Assembly: GCF_001999465.1 (NCBI RefSeq) | Contig: NZ_MQMF01000002.1 | Coordinates: forward strand, 1,116,001 to 1,180,000 | Length of the DNA stretch: 64,000 nt | Direction of reading: 5' to 3' | Source: Fictibacillus arsenicus | Lineage (GTDB): Bacteria > Bacillota > Bacilli > Bacillales > Fictibacillaceae | In this document: positions 34,612-42,872 of the stretch, piece after piece | How positions within the stretch are numbered: the stretch's first letter is position 1 | Layout of the letters: every line of letters starts with the position of its first letter | Made by a program: the position numbers and the translations under genes | Notes under the pieces: model-generated | Databases searched by the model: none | Told to the model about the DNA's origin: nothing | What the model saw: the letters and a program-made list of their open reading frames with translations, nothing else

Positions 34612-34646
34612 AAAAAAGCGAGCACAACGGCCCGCTTTTATTTTTG
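34612..34646 (-). terminator. terminator of the paaABCD...aldehyde dehydrogenase operon
   Basis: AAAAGCG/CGCTTTT stem with T-tails on both sides, between two opposed repeat copies and about 200 bases after the aldehyde dehydrogenase stop. Confidence 0.6.
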
Positions 34647-34691
34647 TGTGTCTTTTATAAAAGCTTTTTGAAACTTTTTCTTCATTGACAA

Positions 34692-34818
34692 GTTGATTGG
34701 AGTGAAAGGTGCGAGACTCCTGCGGGACGAGCGGTCAGGTGAGACCCTTAAAGGCGCATTGCGGCAAGGGGCTCACCGGTCGCCCCGCGGAAAGGGAGCA
34801 CCTGTAACGGAAATCAAC
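34692..34818 (-). repeat. interspersed ~130-bp repeat, copy 7 (reverse)
   Basis: A reverse full-length copy, facing copy 6 across 129 bases. The pair could form a very large cruciform or RNA hairpin. Confidence 0.88.
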
Positions 34819-34842
34819 TACTTTCAAGAGCAAAAATGATTA

Positions 34843-36351
34843 TTACAGATTAAAAGGATTCAATGGACGAGATCCTGTGTAGGAAACGACACTCTTTGTT
34901 TCTGTATAAAGGTCCAGCGTTTCAATACAAAGCTCACGGCCGAATCCTGATTGCTTATAGCCTCCGAACGGCGTTCCCGGGAATGCTGAGAACGGTGAGT
35001 TGATCATGATTGTTCCTGCTTGGATCATGCCTGCAACACGTGTTGCTTTCGCATGGTCTTTCGTCCAGATAGCTGCTGCTAAACCGAAGTCCGTGTTGTT
35101 TGCTAGTTTCACAGCCTCTTTTTCGTCCTTAAACGTCGATACCACGACAACCGGTCCGAAGATTTCTTCCTTAACCACTTTCATGTCTTCGTTTACATCC
35201 GTAATGATCGTCGGTAAGTACCAGTGGCCGTTCTCAAAACCATCCACTTTAGCGCGCCCGCCGCCTAAAGCAATCGTTGCTCCTTCTTCTTCAGCAGATT
35301 TCACATAGCCGTCGATTACTTCAAGCTGACGCTCAGAAATGATCGCACCAACATGCGTTCCTTGATCAAGTGGATTTCCAAGAACAAGTCTCTTCGCTTT
35401 TTCAACAAACTTTTCCATGAACCCGTCATAAACACTCTCTTCAATGTAAAGACGAGAACGTGCTTCACATGATTGGCCTGTGTTATAGAAAATACCGAAC
35501 AATGAACCATCCACAGCAGCATCGATATCTGTATCTCCAAACACTAAGTTAGGAGATTTCCCTCCAAGCTCAAGCGTTACACGTTTTAATGTCTGAGACG
35601 CTTTTGCCATAATGTCTTTTCCTGTTCCTGTTTCACCAGTGAACGCGACTTTATCAACACCTTCATGCTCAGCAAGATACGAACCTACAGTAGCTCCATC
35701 ACCTGTAATGATATTTACAACACCTTCAGGAACACCTGCTTCGTGGCAAATCTCTGTCATAACGATCGCTGTTAATGGTGTTAAGCTCGCAGGCTTTAAG
35801 ATCACAGAGCATCCTGTTGCGATAGCCGGAGCAATCTTCCACGCTGCCATCATCATCGGATAGTTCCAAGGAATGATCTGTGCACAAACACCAAGAGGCT
35901 CTTTTAACGTGTAGTTCATGAACGGGCCTGGCATCGGGTTCACTGCACCGCGATGGCTTACGATTGCACCTGCATAGAATTCGAAGTCTTCGATTGCCTG
36001 CATTACTTGTCCTTGTGCAGCGCTTAACGATTTTCCGCTGTTCAGAATTTCAAGCTCTACTAGTTCGCTGTAGCGAGAACGCATGATGCTTGCGATTTTG
36101 TTCATTGTGCGAGAGCGCTTATTGACAGGAGAACGCTTCCATTTCCCTGTTTCAAATGCAGTTCTGGCAGCGGTCACAGCACGGTCTACATCAGCTTTCG
36201 TTGCTTTTGCCACTTTAGCCAAAGGTTCGCCTGTCGCAGGGTTGTATGTAACAAAATACTCCCCTTCAGATCCGGCCGTACTTTGACCTCCAATAATCAT
36301 ATCGTATTGATCACGCTTCACTGCTTTAATTTCTGTTTTTGCTGTATTCAT
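34843..36351 (-). CDS. aldehyde dehydrogenase of the phenylacetate cluster
   Basis: A 502-residue NAD(P)-dependent aldehyde dehydrogenase. The glutamate motif is VTLELGGKSPN, the catalytic cysteine is in NTGQSCEARSR near residue 300, and the structural motif PFGGYKQSGFGRE is near the end. It is the last gene after paaG. It is a stand-alone enzyme, not the N-terminal half of a PaaZ fusion, and probably oxidises the semialdehyde made when oxepin-CoA opens. ATG 36351 follows GGGAG by eight bases. Confidence 0.87.
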   Translation of the reverse strand: MNTAKTEIKAVKRDQYDMIIGGQSTAGSEGEYFVTYNPATGEPLAKVAKATKADVDRAVTAARTAFETGKWKRSPVNKRSRTMNKIASIMRSRYSELVELEILNSGKSLSAAQGQVMQAIEDFEFYAGAIVSHRGAVNPMPGPFMNYTLKEPLGVCAQIIPWNYPMMMAAWKIAPAIATGCSVILKPASLTPLTAIVMTEICHEAGVPEGVVNIITGDGATVGSYLAEHEGVDKVAFTGETGTGKDIMAKASQTLKRVTLELGGKSPNLVFGDTDIDAAVDGSLFGIFYNTGQSCEARSRLYIEESVYDGFMEKFVEKAKRLVLGNPLDQGTHVGAIISERQLEVIDGYVKSAEEEGATIALGGGRAKVDGFENGHWYLPTIITDVNEDMKVVKEEIFGPVVVVSTFKDEKEAVKLANNTDFGLAAAIWTKDHAKATRVAGMIQAGTIMINSPFSAFPGTPFGGYKQSGFGRELCIETLDLYTETKSVVSYTGSRPLNPFNL

Positions 36352-36377
36352 ACTCTCCACTCCCTTTTCTAAGATGT

Positions 36378-37148
36378 CTATTTACCTGTGAATGCCGGTT
36401 TTCTCTTATCTAAAAATGCTGAAAGACCCTCTTGATGATCTTCAGACTCTCCAGCAATCTTCTGTGCTTGAGCTTCATACTCAAGAACTTCATTAAGGTC
36501 GCTTTCCCAGCTTTTATTCATATAGCGTTTGATGAGTCCGATTGCTTTTGTCGGCATGTTCGCTAATTTTTCCGCGAACGTTTCCACTTCAAGCATAAAC
36601 TCCTCTTCGCTTACTGCTTTCGTCACAAGACCAAATTCTTTTGCTTGCTGTACTGTGATTTTTTCACCCAGAATTGCCAGCTCCATTGCTTTAGCGTGTC
36701 CGACAAGTCTTGGCAAGAAATAAAGGTTCCCCGAGTCTGGAACTAAGCCAACGTGAATGAAAGCTTCTATAAAACTCGCTTTCTCGCTCGCGATGCGGAA
36801 GTCACAAGCTAATGCCAAGCTCATACCTGCACCTGCTGCCACACCGTTAACCGCTGCGATCACAGGTTTTTCCATCGATACAAGTGCCTGCACCATAGGA
36901 TTGTATCCTTTGCGCAGCACTTCACCATAATCCGTATCTGTTGAGCCAGATAAGTCCTGACCCGAACAGAAAGCACGGCCTGCACCTGTTATTACAACTG
37001 CTCTTACACCGCTGTCTTTGTTCGCCTCTTTAATCGCTGCGACCATTTCCTTATGCATATGCGATGTAAAAGCATTAAGTTTATCCGGACGGTTCAGTGT
37101 GATCCAAGCCGTCTTTCCTCTTGTTTCGTAGCTAATCGTTTCAAACAT
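36378..37148 (-). CDS. paaG: 2-(1,2-epoxy-1,2-dihydrophenyl)acetyl-CoA isomerase (PaaG-like)
   Basis: A 256-residue crotonase that matches PaaG in layout: GAGRAFCSGQDLSGS, PVIAAVNGVAAGAGMSLAL, HVGLVPDSGNLYFLPRL and the C-terminal EGLSAFLDKRKPAFTGK. PaaG turns ring-1,2-epoxyphenylacetyl-CoA into oxepin-CoA. GGGGGAT precedes ATG 37148. Operon between paaF-like and aldehyde dehydrogenase genes. Confidence 0.9.
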   Translation of the reverse strand: MFETISYETRGKTAWITLNRPDKLNAFTSHMHKEMVAAIKEANKDSGVRAVVITGAGRAFCSGQDLSGSTDTDYGEVLRKGYNPMVQALVSMEKPVIAAVNGVAAGAGMSLALACDFRIASEKASFIEAFIHVGLVPDSGNLYFLPRLVGHAKAMELAILGEKITVQQAKEFGLVTKAVSEEEFMLEVETFAEKLANMPTKAIGLIKRYMNKSWESDLNEVLEYEAQAQKIAGESEDHQEGLSAFLDKRKPAFTGK

Positions 37149-37158
37149 GGTTATCCCC

Positions 37159-37935
37159 CTACTTCCCTTTAAACTCTGCAGGACGTTTTTCAACAAAAGC
37201 TTTCATGCCTTCTTTTTGGTCCTGCGATGAGAATAATAGGTAAAAGTTTTTTCGTTCAAACTGCATGCCTTCGTATGTCGAATAGTCGATAGATTTATAG
37301 ACGGTCTCTTTTATCAAGCGAACCGATAATGGCGCTCTGGATGCTAAAAGTCTCGCATACTTTTTCGCTTCATCTAGAACAAGTTCTGGTGCGATAACAC
37401 GGTTGATAACGCCATATTGCAAAGCTTCGCCCGCTGTCATTGGATCACCTACCCATAGCCATTCCAATGCTTTTTTCTGCCCCATCAGCTTCGTAAGTTT
37501 CACTGTCCCGCCCGCACCAGGCATAACGCCAAGCTTGATTTCGGGGAATCCGAACTGTGCGTTTTCAGCTGCAAAAAGGATATCTGCACATAGAGCAAGC
37601 TCGAAGCCTCCTCCGAAACAATAGCCGTTCACAGCGCCGATAATGGGCTTCTTTATCGTTGCGAGACGATCCCATTCTTTGAACTGATTTAATAGTTCAA
37701 GAGAAACGCTGTCGTCATTTTTCATTTCATCAATGTCTGCACCAGCAGCAAATGCACGGCTGTTGCCTGTTAAAACAATTGCTTTCACCTCATCATTACG
37801 GTCAAAACTCTCAAAAGCATCTAAAAGCTCCGTAACCATCGGCCGGTTGATCGCGTTTAGAACACGCGGCCTGTTTAATTGAATTAAGGCAATCCCATCT
37901 TCAACTGAGGTTAAGATTGTTTCGTAATTACTCAT
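37159..37935 (-). CDS. paaF: enoyl-CoA hydratase (PaaF-like)
   Basis: A 258-residue crotonase. Blocks SRAFAAGADIDEMKN, VNGYCFGGGFELALCADI and EIKLGVMPGAGGTVKL are like PaaF, which hydrates 2,3-dehydroadipyl-CoA. The start overlaps the EthD-like gene by 8 bases with GAGGA upstream, so translation is coupled. Confidence 0.88.
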   Translation of the reverse strand: MSNYETILTSVEDGIALIQLNRPRVLNAINRPMVTELLDAFESFDRNDEVKAIVLTGNSRAFAAGADIDEMKNDDSVSLELLNQFKEWDRLATIKKPIIGAVNGYCFGGGFELALCADILFAAENAQFGFPEIKLGVMPGAGGTVKLTKLMGQKKALEWLWVGDPMTAGEALQYGVINRVIAPELVLDEAKKYARLLASRAPLSVRLIKETVYKSIDYSTYEGMQFERKNFYLLFSSQDQKEGMKAFVEKRPAEFKGK

Positions 37936-38233
37936 TGATTTCCTCACCGATCATGAGCGTTACAAGTTCTGCTGCAAAGCTCATCAAGTCTTTACCAGAA
38001 GCTTTACCTTCGTCAGACTTCATCGCTGCTTTTAGTGCATCATGATCATCGTAGTACATTTCACAAAGAATATGGTACTCGCTTTTCCCCATTGGAGAAC
38101 CAACAATCTTAGTTACTTCCATTTTGCGAAGTCCAGGAATCTTTTTTGTAATCTCTGTATGATGTCCAAAATAGTGCTCGTCGAATTGTTCGATGTTTTC
38201 CGGTGTTTTGTAAAGTGCGATTAGTTTTACCAT
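37928..38233 (-). CDS. EthD family protein
   Basis: A 101-residue ferredoxin-like dimeric alpha/beta-barrel protein of the EthD family (VKLIALYKTPENIEQFDEHY, GHHTEITKKIPGLRKMEV). EthD members assist oxidative aromatic or ether breakdown, but their chemistry is poorly known. It sits inside the paa operon between paaD and paaF, which suggests a role with pathway intermediates. Confidence 0.85.
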   Translation of the reverse strand: MVKLIALYKTPENIEQFDEHYFGHHTEITKKIPGLRKMEVTKIVGSPMGKSEYHILCEMYYDDHDALKAAMKSDEGKASGKDLMSFAAELVTLMIGEEINE

Positions 38234-38272
38234 GTGTGTTTCCTCCCTATTTTTAACCTCATTTTTTTGTGA

Positions 38273-38782
38273 CTATCCCATATCAGCAACTGGTTTCATT
38301 GCTTCAAACGGGTTTTTACAAGACTTGCAATACAAGATGCTTCGGCATGCTGTTGGACCAAAGATGTTTTCCATCGTTACATATGTTGACCCGCAATATG
38401 GACAGTCGATCTCCCATGGCTCACCCATTACATGGTTTGCCGGAGGAGGAGAGATGCCAAATTCTTTTAATCTCTCGCGCCCCTCTTGTGTGATTCGGTC
38501 TGTCGTCCATGAGGGTGTAAATACAAAATTCACTTCTGCCGATTCAATTCCTGCCACTGTTTCCAAGGCTTTTTTAATATCTCTTTCAATGATGTGCAAA
38601 GCAGGACACCCGGAAAAGGTAGGAAGCACGGAAACTTTCACTTTTCCGTCTGTCACCTCAACTTCGTGTATCATACCAAGGTCTAATATGCTGACGGAGG
38701 CGATTTCAGGATCTTTTACATCCCCAAGCGCGTCCATAACGGTATCGGTCATGCTGTTTTTTAATTCGGACACGTGGTTCAT
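38273..38782 (-). CDS. paaD: 1,2-phenylacetyl-CoA epoxidase subunit PaaD
   Basis: A 169-residue protein. The N-terminal MIP18/DUF59 domain (VKDPEIASVSILDLGMIHEV, PTFSGCPALHI) resembles SufT-type iron-sulfur maturation factors. The C-terminal zinc-ribbon-like part has paired cysteines (CPYCGS, CKSCKNPFEAMKP). PaaD is needed for assembly of the epoxidase or its reductase. It follows paaC by 17 bases. Confidence 0.92.
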   Translation of the reverse strand: MNHVSELKNSMTDTVMDALGDVKDPEIASVSILDLGMIHEVEVTDGKVKVSVLPTFSGCPALHIIERDIKKALETVAGIESAEVNFVFTPSWTTDRITQEGRERLKEFGISPPPANHVMGEPWEIDCPYCGSTYVTMENIFGPTACRSILYCKSCKNPFEAMKPVADMG

Positions 38783-38799
38783 CTCCTTTCTTAATCGTC

Positions 38800-39606
38800 T
38801 TACCAGCCAGTTGCAGGGTTTGTAGCATACACTTCTGAAAGTGTAGATAATGCTTGTTTTAAATCATCTGTGTGAACACCGTTTCTCCCGTTTCCTCTTT
38901 CCATTCGAGGCTCCCCAGGATAAGCAGCTCCCACTTCTTTTAACACGGCTTCCATCTTGTTTGTCCAGCGCTTTTTCATGACTGCTTCATCATCAATAAA
39001 GTTCGCTTTAACGATATCTGCATATGATGGACCAAGCGTTAAAACCCCGCCGAAATCCTTCCAAACTTTTTCTATCGCTGCGTTCATGCGCCCGATTGCT
39101 TCTTCCGTGCTCGTCATCAGCTGCTTAAACCAAACTTCCCAGTGCATAAGGTGATAGTATTGCTCAGTCATGATTTTGCGAGCCGCCTCAGCTAATGGCT
39201 CATAAGAAGAATGGCGAAGCGAATCTAAACGAATCTGCTTATGCACCGCATAAAAGTAATTGCGGACTACCGCAAATGCCCAATCATATTCAGGCTCTTT
39301 TAAATATGTTCCCGGTCCGTTCACTTCTTCTAAAATGATGGCATTGCGGAATTGATCAGGTGTACGAAGATGAGCAATTCTGTCTGCTTCCCCTTCACCA
39401 AGACCCTCTAACAGACGATAGTAGAGGTTTGCGTGCCCCATCATATCCTGAGAGATGGAAGAGAACGCAACGTCTTCTTCAATATGAGGCGCAAGGCCGA
39501 GCCATTCAGATCCACGGAACGAAAGAATAAAATCATCGTCTCCCATCTGATAGAGGAGCTCGATCAATGCAGCTTTCTCCTGTGGCTTCAATGTTTCCTG
39601 TGTCAT
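38800..39606 (-). CDS. paaC: 1,2-phenylacetyl-CoA epoxidase subunit PaaC
   Basis: A 268-residue ferritin-like helical protein that forms the structural subunit of the PaaAC heterodimer. Family blocks are QMGDDDFILSFRGSEWLGLAP, SQDMMGHANLYYRLLEGLGE and YYHLMHWEVWFKQL. Its ATG overlaps the paaB stop (TAATG). Confidence 0.94.
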   Translation of the reverse strand: MTQETLKPQEKAALIELLYQMGDDDFILSFRGSEWLGLAPHIEEDVAFSSISQDMMGHANLYYRLLEGLGEGEADRIAHLRTPDQFRNAIILEEVNGPGTYLKEPEYDWAFAVVRNYFYAVHKQIRLDSLRHSSYEPLAEAARKIMTEQYYHLMHWEVWFKQLMTSTEEAIGRMNAAIEKVWKDFGGVLTLGPSYADIVKANFIDDEAVMKKRWTNKMEAVLKEVGAAYPGEPRMERGNGRNGVHTDDLKQALSTLSEVYATNPATGW

Positions 39607-39950
39607 TAATTGTCTCCCCTTCCGCCAAGGATGTGCTGTTCTGTAAACTGCTCCTGGTTGTAGTCACGCCATTTTTTCTTTAAATAACCGTACCCTTTTG
39701 TTTCTCTATACTCCTTATCAAGCCTTTTGAGCATCTCTCTCTCATCCTGGTTCAGACCGCGGATGTTCTCTCTTTTTACAACCCAGATGTCAGCAACTGT
39801 CTCTCTTCTGAAAAAGTTCTCTTTGGCCATGATAAGTGCCATATCAGCGTTAGGAGCGAGCAGGCTGAAACTGTGCTGAAACGGTGATTTATCTGTCTTT
39901 TTGCTGAATACTTCATACACGTTGTAAAATTCATTTTTAGGTTCGTTCAC
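39606..39950 (-). CDS. paaB: 1,2-phenylacetyl-CoA epoxidase subunit PaaB
   Basis: A 114-residue small subunit that bridges PaaAC dimers. The typical blocks are YNVYEVFSKKTDKSPFQHSF, LLAPNADMALIMAKENFFRR and DIWVVKRENI. GTG start at 39950 with GGGAGAGAG upstream. Operon paaABCD. Confidence 0.93.
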   Translation of the reverse strand: MNEPKNEFYNVYEVFSKKTDKSPFQHSFSLLAPNADMALIMAKENFFRRETVADIWVVKRENIRGLNQDEREMLKRLDKEYRETKGYGYLKKKWRDYNQEQFTEQHILGGRGDN

Positions 39951-39974
39951 TTTGGTTCTCTCTCCCTTCCGCTG

Positions 39975-40940
39975 TTAGATCGCTTTTTTAGCAGCCAATG
40001 CCTCACGTACCCACTCGTTATTTTTGTATGAGCGGCGGCGAAGGTCTAAGCGATTTTGAGATTGTGGTCCGTTTCCGGAAACGATCTGCTTGAACTTGCT
40101 CCAATCTGCATCCTTATAGATCCACATTTGAGTTTCTTCATCAAAACGGATCGTATCATCCGGAATCGTCAGGCCGAGCGACCAAATTCGCGGAATGTAT
40201 TTTGTAAAGAATTCCTGTCTTAAATCTTCATTCGTTTTTGTACGGATTTTGTACATGATGTTCTTATCCGCATTCGAGTTACCCGTTTCTTTAGCCGATT
40301 TCGGTCCGAAGAACATGATAAGTGACTCCCACCAGCGGTTTAGAGCGTCCTGCAGCATCTGGCGCTGTTCAGGCGAACCTTCTGCCATCGCTAAAATAAT
40401 ACTCTCTCCATGCTGTGCATGGAAAACTTCTTCTGCACAAATACGCTTTAGCGCCCGAGCGTACGGACCATATGAAGAATCAAGCATCATACTTTGAGAG
40501 ATGATTGCTGCTCCATCTACGAGCCAAGCAATAATACCAGCGTCCCCCCAAGTTGGAGCATCCATATGAAAAACGTTATGGAACTTCAGTTTCCCTGAAA
40601 AAAGGTCTTCCATGATATCATGGCGCGTCTTTCCAAGCGGTGCCATCAAGTCTTCTGCTACACGAAGCAGCAATTGTCCGTGACCCATTTCGTCCTGTAC
40701 CTTAGCCATGATTGCAAGCTTGCGATGCAAAGAAGGTGCTTTAGGTACCCACTCTTTCTCTGGAAGCGCTCCCATAATTTCCGAAATGCCATGCATGGAA
40801 ATCAAACGAATCAGCTGCAAACGATAATCATCCGGCATCCAGTCATCGGGTTCAATCTTTTCGCCAGCATTGATTCGATCTAAAAAATGCTGCATTTTTT
40901 CTTCTTCACTAAGTTGATTAAAGCTCACACCAAGTGTCAT
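39975..40940 (-). CDS. paaA: 1,2-phenylacetyl-CoA epoxidase catalytic subunit PaaA
   Basis: A 321-residue di-iron oxygenase subunit. The iron-ligand motifs are KVQDEMGHGQLLLR and CAEEVFHAQHGESI, each a Glu-x2-His type. It epoxidises the ring of phenylacetyl-CoA with electrons from a reductase. The reductase gene paaE is not in the cluster. First gene of the paaABCD-ethD-paaF-paaG-ALDH operon; AGGAGGG precedes ATG 40940, and a promoter with an operator lies upstream. Confidence 0.95.
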   Translation of the reverse strand: MTLGVSFNQLSEEEKMQHFLDRINAGEKIEPDDWMPDDYRLQLIRLISMHGISEIMGALPEKEWVPKAPSLHRKLAIMAKVQDEMGHGQLLLRVAEDLMAPLGKTRHDIMEDLFSGKLKFHNVFHMDAPTWGDAGIIAWLVDGAAIISQSMMLDSSYGPYARALKRICAEEVFHAQHGESIILAMAEGSPEQRQMLQDALNRWWESLIMFFGPKSAKETGNSNADKNIMYKIRTKTNEDLRQEFFTKYIPRIWSLGLTIPDDTIRFDEETQMWIYKDADWSKFKQIVSGNGPQSQNRLDLRRRSYKNNEWVREALAAKKAI

Positions 40941-40958
40941 GCTATTCCCTCCTGTTGT

Positions 40959-41007
40959 ATTACGTTTTATTACCGTAATTATAAGATAACGTCATACTTT
41001 TAAACAA
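40959..41007 (-). promoter_or_regulatory. paaA promoter and pathway operator, site 2
   Basis: On the minus strand TTGTTT (41002-41007), an 18-base spacer, and a perfect TATAAT (40978-40983). The inverted repeat ATTACGTT-TTATT-ACCGTAAT occupies 40959-40979 and overlaps the -10 box edge and start point, an ideal place for repression. Confidence 0.75.
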
Positions 41008-41010
41008 TGG

Positions 41011-42339
41011 TTAAACACCCATTTTTTTCTGAGCGTGCCTCACAACTCTGATTGCTTTCCCTTCAGAACGCGGAATGGTTTTTGGCGGAAACACTTTTAT
41101 CTTCAGCGTTACAAGGCAAGTGTCTTTGATTTTCTTGGTGATGGTTTGTTTAAGCAGCTCTGTCGCTGCATGTGCTTCATCACCATTCGTTGTCTCATAA
41201 AGTTTTTCACTCATCTCAACATGAAGCTCAATATGCTCCCTGAATCCTTCTGTCTCTATATGCACCTGGTAATGAGGGACGATATCCTCATTGGCAAACA
41301 GGCAATTTTCAATTTCTGATGGGAAAACGTTAACTCCTCTGACAATGATCATATCGTCGATTCGTCCCTTCACCCTGCTCATCCGGACCGAAGTCCTGCC
41401 ACAGCTGCATGGTGTACGGTCAAGTGCAGCGATATCTCCCGTACGATAGCGGATAATCGGGAACGCCTCCTTCGTTAAACTTGTAAAAACAAGCTCTCCA
41501 TACTCCCCGTCCGGCACTGGTTCGAGCGTATCCGGATTAATAATTTCAGCTATAAAGTGGTCATCCATAATATGCAAACCGTTCTGTGCTTCGTGACATT
41601 CCATCGCTACACCAGGCCCCATTACTTCACTCAGCCCGTAAATATCCATAGCTTTGATTGCGAGTTTCTCTTCAAGTGTAGCCCGCATCTCTTCCGACCA
41701 AGGCTCTGCACCAAAGATACCGTATTGAAGCGAAGTAGCTCTTGGATCTATCCCGAGCTCTTCCATCTTTTCAGCAATAGTTAAGATGTAAGATGGAGTG
41801 CCGCAAATGACTTGCGGTTTAAAATCTTCAATAAGGAGGATTTGACGCTCTGTGTTTCCTCCTGATACAGGAACCGTCACCATACCGAGCCGTTCTGATC
41901 CGTTATGAAGACCTAGCCCGCCAGTAAAAAGACCATAACCGTAAGCGTTGTGCAAGACGTTGCCCGGCTCACCGCCTGCTATTGCGATTGATCGTGCTAC
42001 CATGTCACTCCATCTTTCAATGTCACCTTCTGTGTAACCGACAACAGTAGGTTTTCCGCTTGTTCCAGAGGATGCGTGAAGCCGTACAAGATGGTCTTGC
42101 GGAACCGCAAAAAGGCCGAATGGATAATGATCACGCAAATCCTTTTTCACTGTAAACGGCAGTTTTTGCAAATCGTCTAGTGAGTGGATGGAGGATGGAT
42201 GAATTTCTTTTTCGTCAAATGCTTTTTTGTAAAAAGGCACATTCTCGTAAACTGCATGTACTGTCTGCTTTAAACGATGAAGCTGGAGCTTTTCTTTCTC
42301 ATCACCATTCATGCACTCCACTTTAGGATGAAGAATCAT
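41011..42339 (-). CDS. paaK: phenylacetate--CoA ligase
   Basis: A 442-residue adenylate-forming ligase that activates phenylacetate to phenylacetyl-CoA. The P-loop is LHASSGTSGKPTVVGYT; other blocks are YGLFTGGLGLHNGSERLG, IYGLSEVMGPGVAMEC, YRTGDIAALD and GRIDDMIIVRGVNVFPSEIE. GGAGATG precedes ATG 42339. Separately promoted, upstream of paaA. The cre and 21-bp operator sites are in its promoter. Confidence 0.95.
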   Translation of the reverse strand: MILHPKVECMNGDEKEKLQLHRLKQTVHAVYENVPFYKKAFDEKEIHPSSIHSLDDLQKLPFTVKKDLRDHYPFGLFAVPQDHLVRLHASSGTSGKPTVVGYTEGDIERWSDMVARSIAIAGGEPGNVLHNAYGYGLFTGGLGLHNGSERLGMVTVPVSGGNTERQILLIEDFKPQVICGTPSYILTIAEKMEELGIDPRATSLQYGIFGAEPWSEEMRATLEEKLAIKAMDIYGLSEVMGPGVAMECHEAQNGLHIMDDHFIAEIINPDTLEPVPDGEYGELVFTSLTKEAFPIIRYRTGDIAALDRTPCSCGRTSVRMSRVKGRIDDMIIVRGVNVFPSEIENCLFANEDIVPHYQVHIETEGFREHIELHVEMSEKLYETTNGDEAHAATELLKQTITKKIKDTCLVTLKIKVFPPKTIPRSEGKAIRVVRHAQKKMGV

Positions 42340-42365
42340 TTATCGTTCATCTCCTTTTAGGGTTA

Positions 42366-42379
42366 TGTAAGCGATTACA
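42366..42379. promoter_or_regulatory. cre site upstream of paaK
   Basis: TGTAAGCGATTACA matches the CcpA consensus at every position and is nearly palindromic. It lies 27 bases before the paaK start, downstream of the likely promoter. Confidence 0.8.
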
Positions 42380-42396
42380 TTTGCGAATAAAAAAAT

Positions 42397-42417
42397 ATGA
42401 CGTTTTTATAGCGTTAT
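42397..42417. promoter_or_regulatory. shared pathway operator, site 3 (paaK promoter)
   Basis: ATGACGTT-TTTAT-AGCGTTAT, the same 21-bp motif as at 25107 and 40959. Confidence 0.7.
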
Positions 42418-42499
42418 TGAATAATAGTGTAATGTAAATTTATTTTAAGCTTATCATTTATATTAATTTTCTGTCAAATGGTTTTGAGTGTTGAAGCAG

Positions 42500-42800
42500 G
42501 TTGTTATTAGGCTGGCAGCATAGCTTTTTACGGTACGTGTTCTTTTATTTATTACAAGTTCGCCTTATAGAAGCTCCGTTTCACCGCGAAAGAATTATCT
42601 TCCACCAATACATAGCTCCATTTCACCCTTTGAACTGTCATTTACACCCAATCACACCTTACTTTCGCCCGCTTGAACAAATACAGCTCATTATGTCTAT
42701 TAGTTTTTTGCTTCACCGAACAAATACTAAAGCTGACCGAACAAAAATCGGCTATGACCGTACAAAAAAAGTTGTTCACCGTATAAAACGGTTTTCCCCA
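42500..42800. repeat. duplicated 38-bp element followed by degenerate short repeats
   Basis: Bases 42526-42563 (TTTTACGGTACGTG ... GTTCGC) recur at 54011-54048 with two mismatches in 38. From about 42710 to 42795 there are four loose units around the core CACCGAACAAA/GACCGTACAAA. This is most of the 533-base gap between paaK and lplJ. The ORF that crosses it has no ribosome binding site and no recognisable domain. Confidence 0.7.
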
Positions 42801-42832
42801 TTTCTTCCAATCACGAAATTCTCTCCATACAA

Positions 42833-42860
42833 AAAACCGCCCTCAAAAAGGCGGTTTTCA
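42833..42860 (-). terminator. terminator of the yhfI-lplJ operon
   Basis: AAAACCGCC-TTTTTGA-GGCGGTTTT followed by TTG on the minus strand, 13 bases after the lplJ stop. Confidence 0.85.
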
Positions 42861-42872
42861 CAATATTATCTA

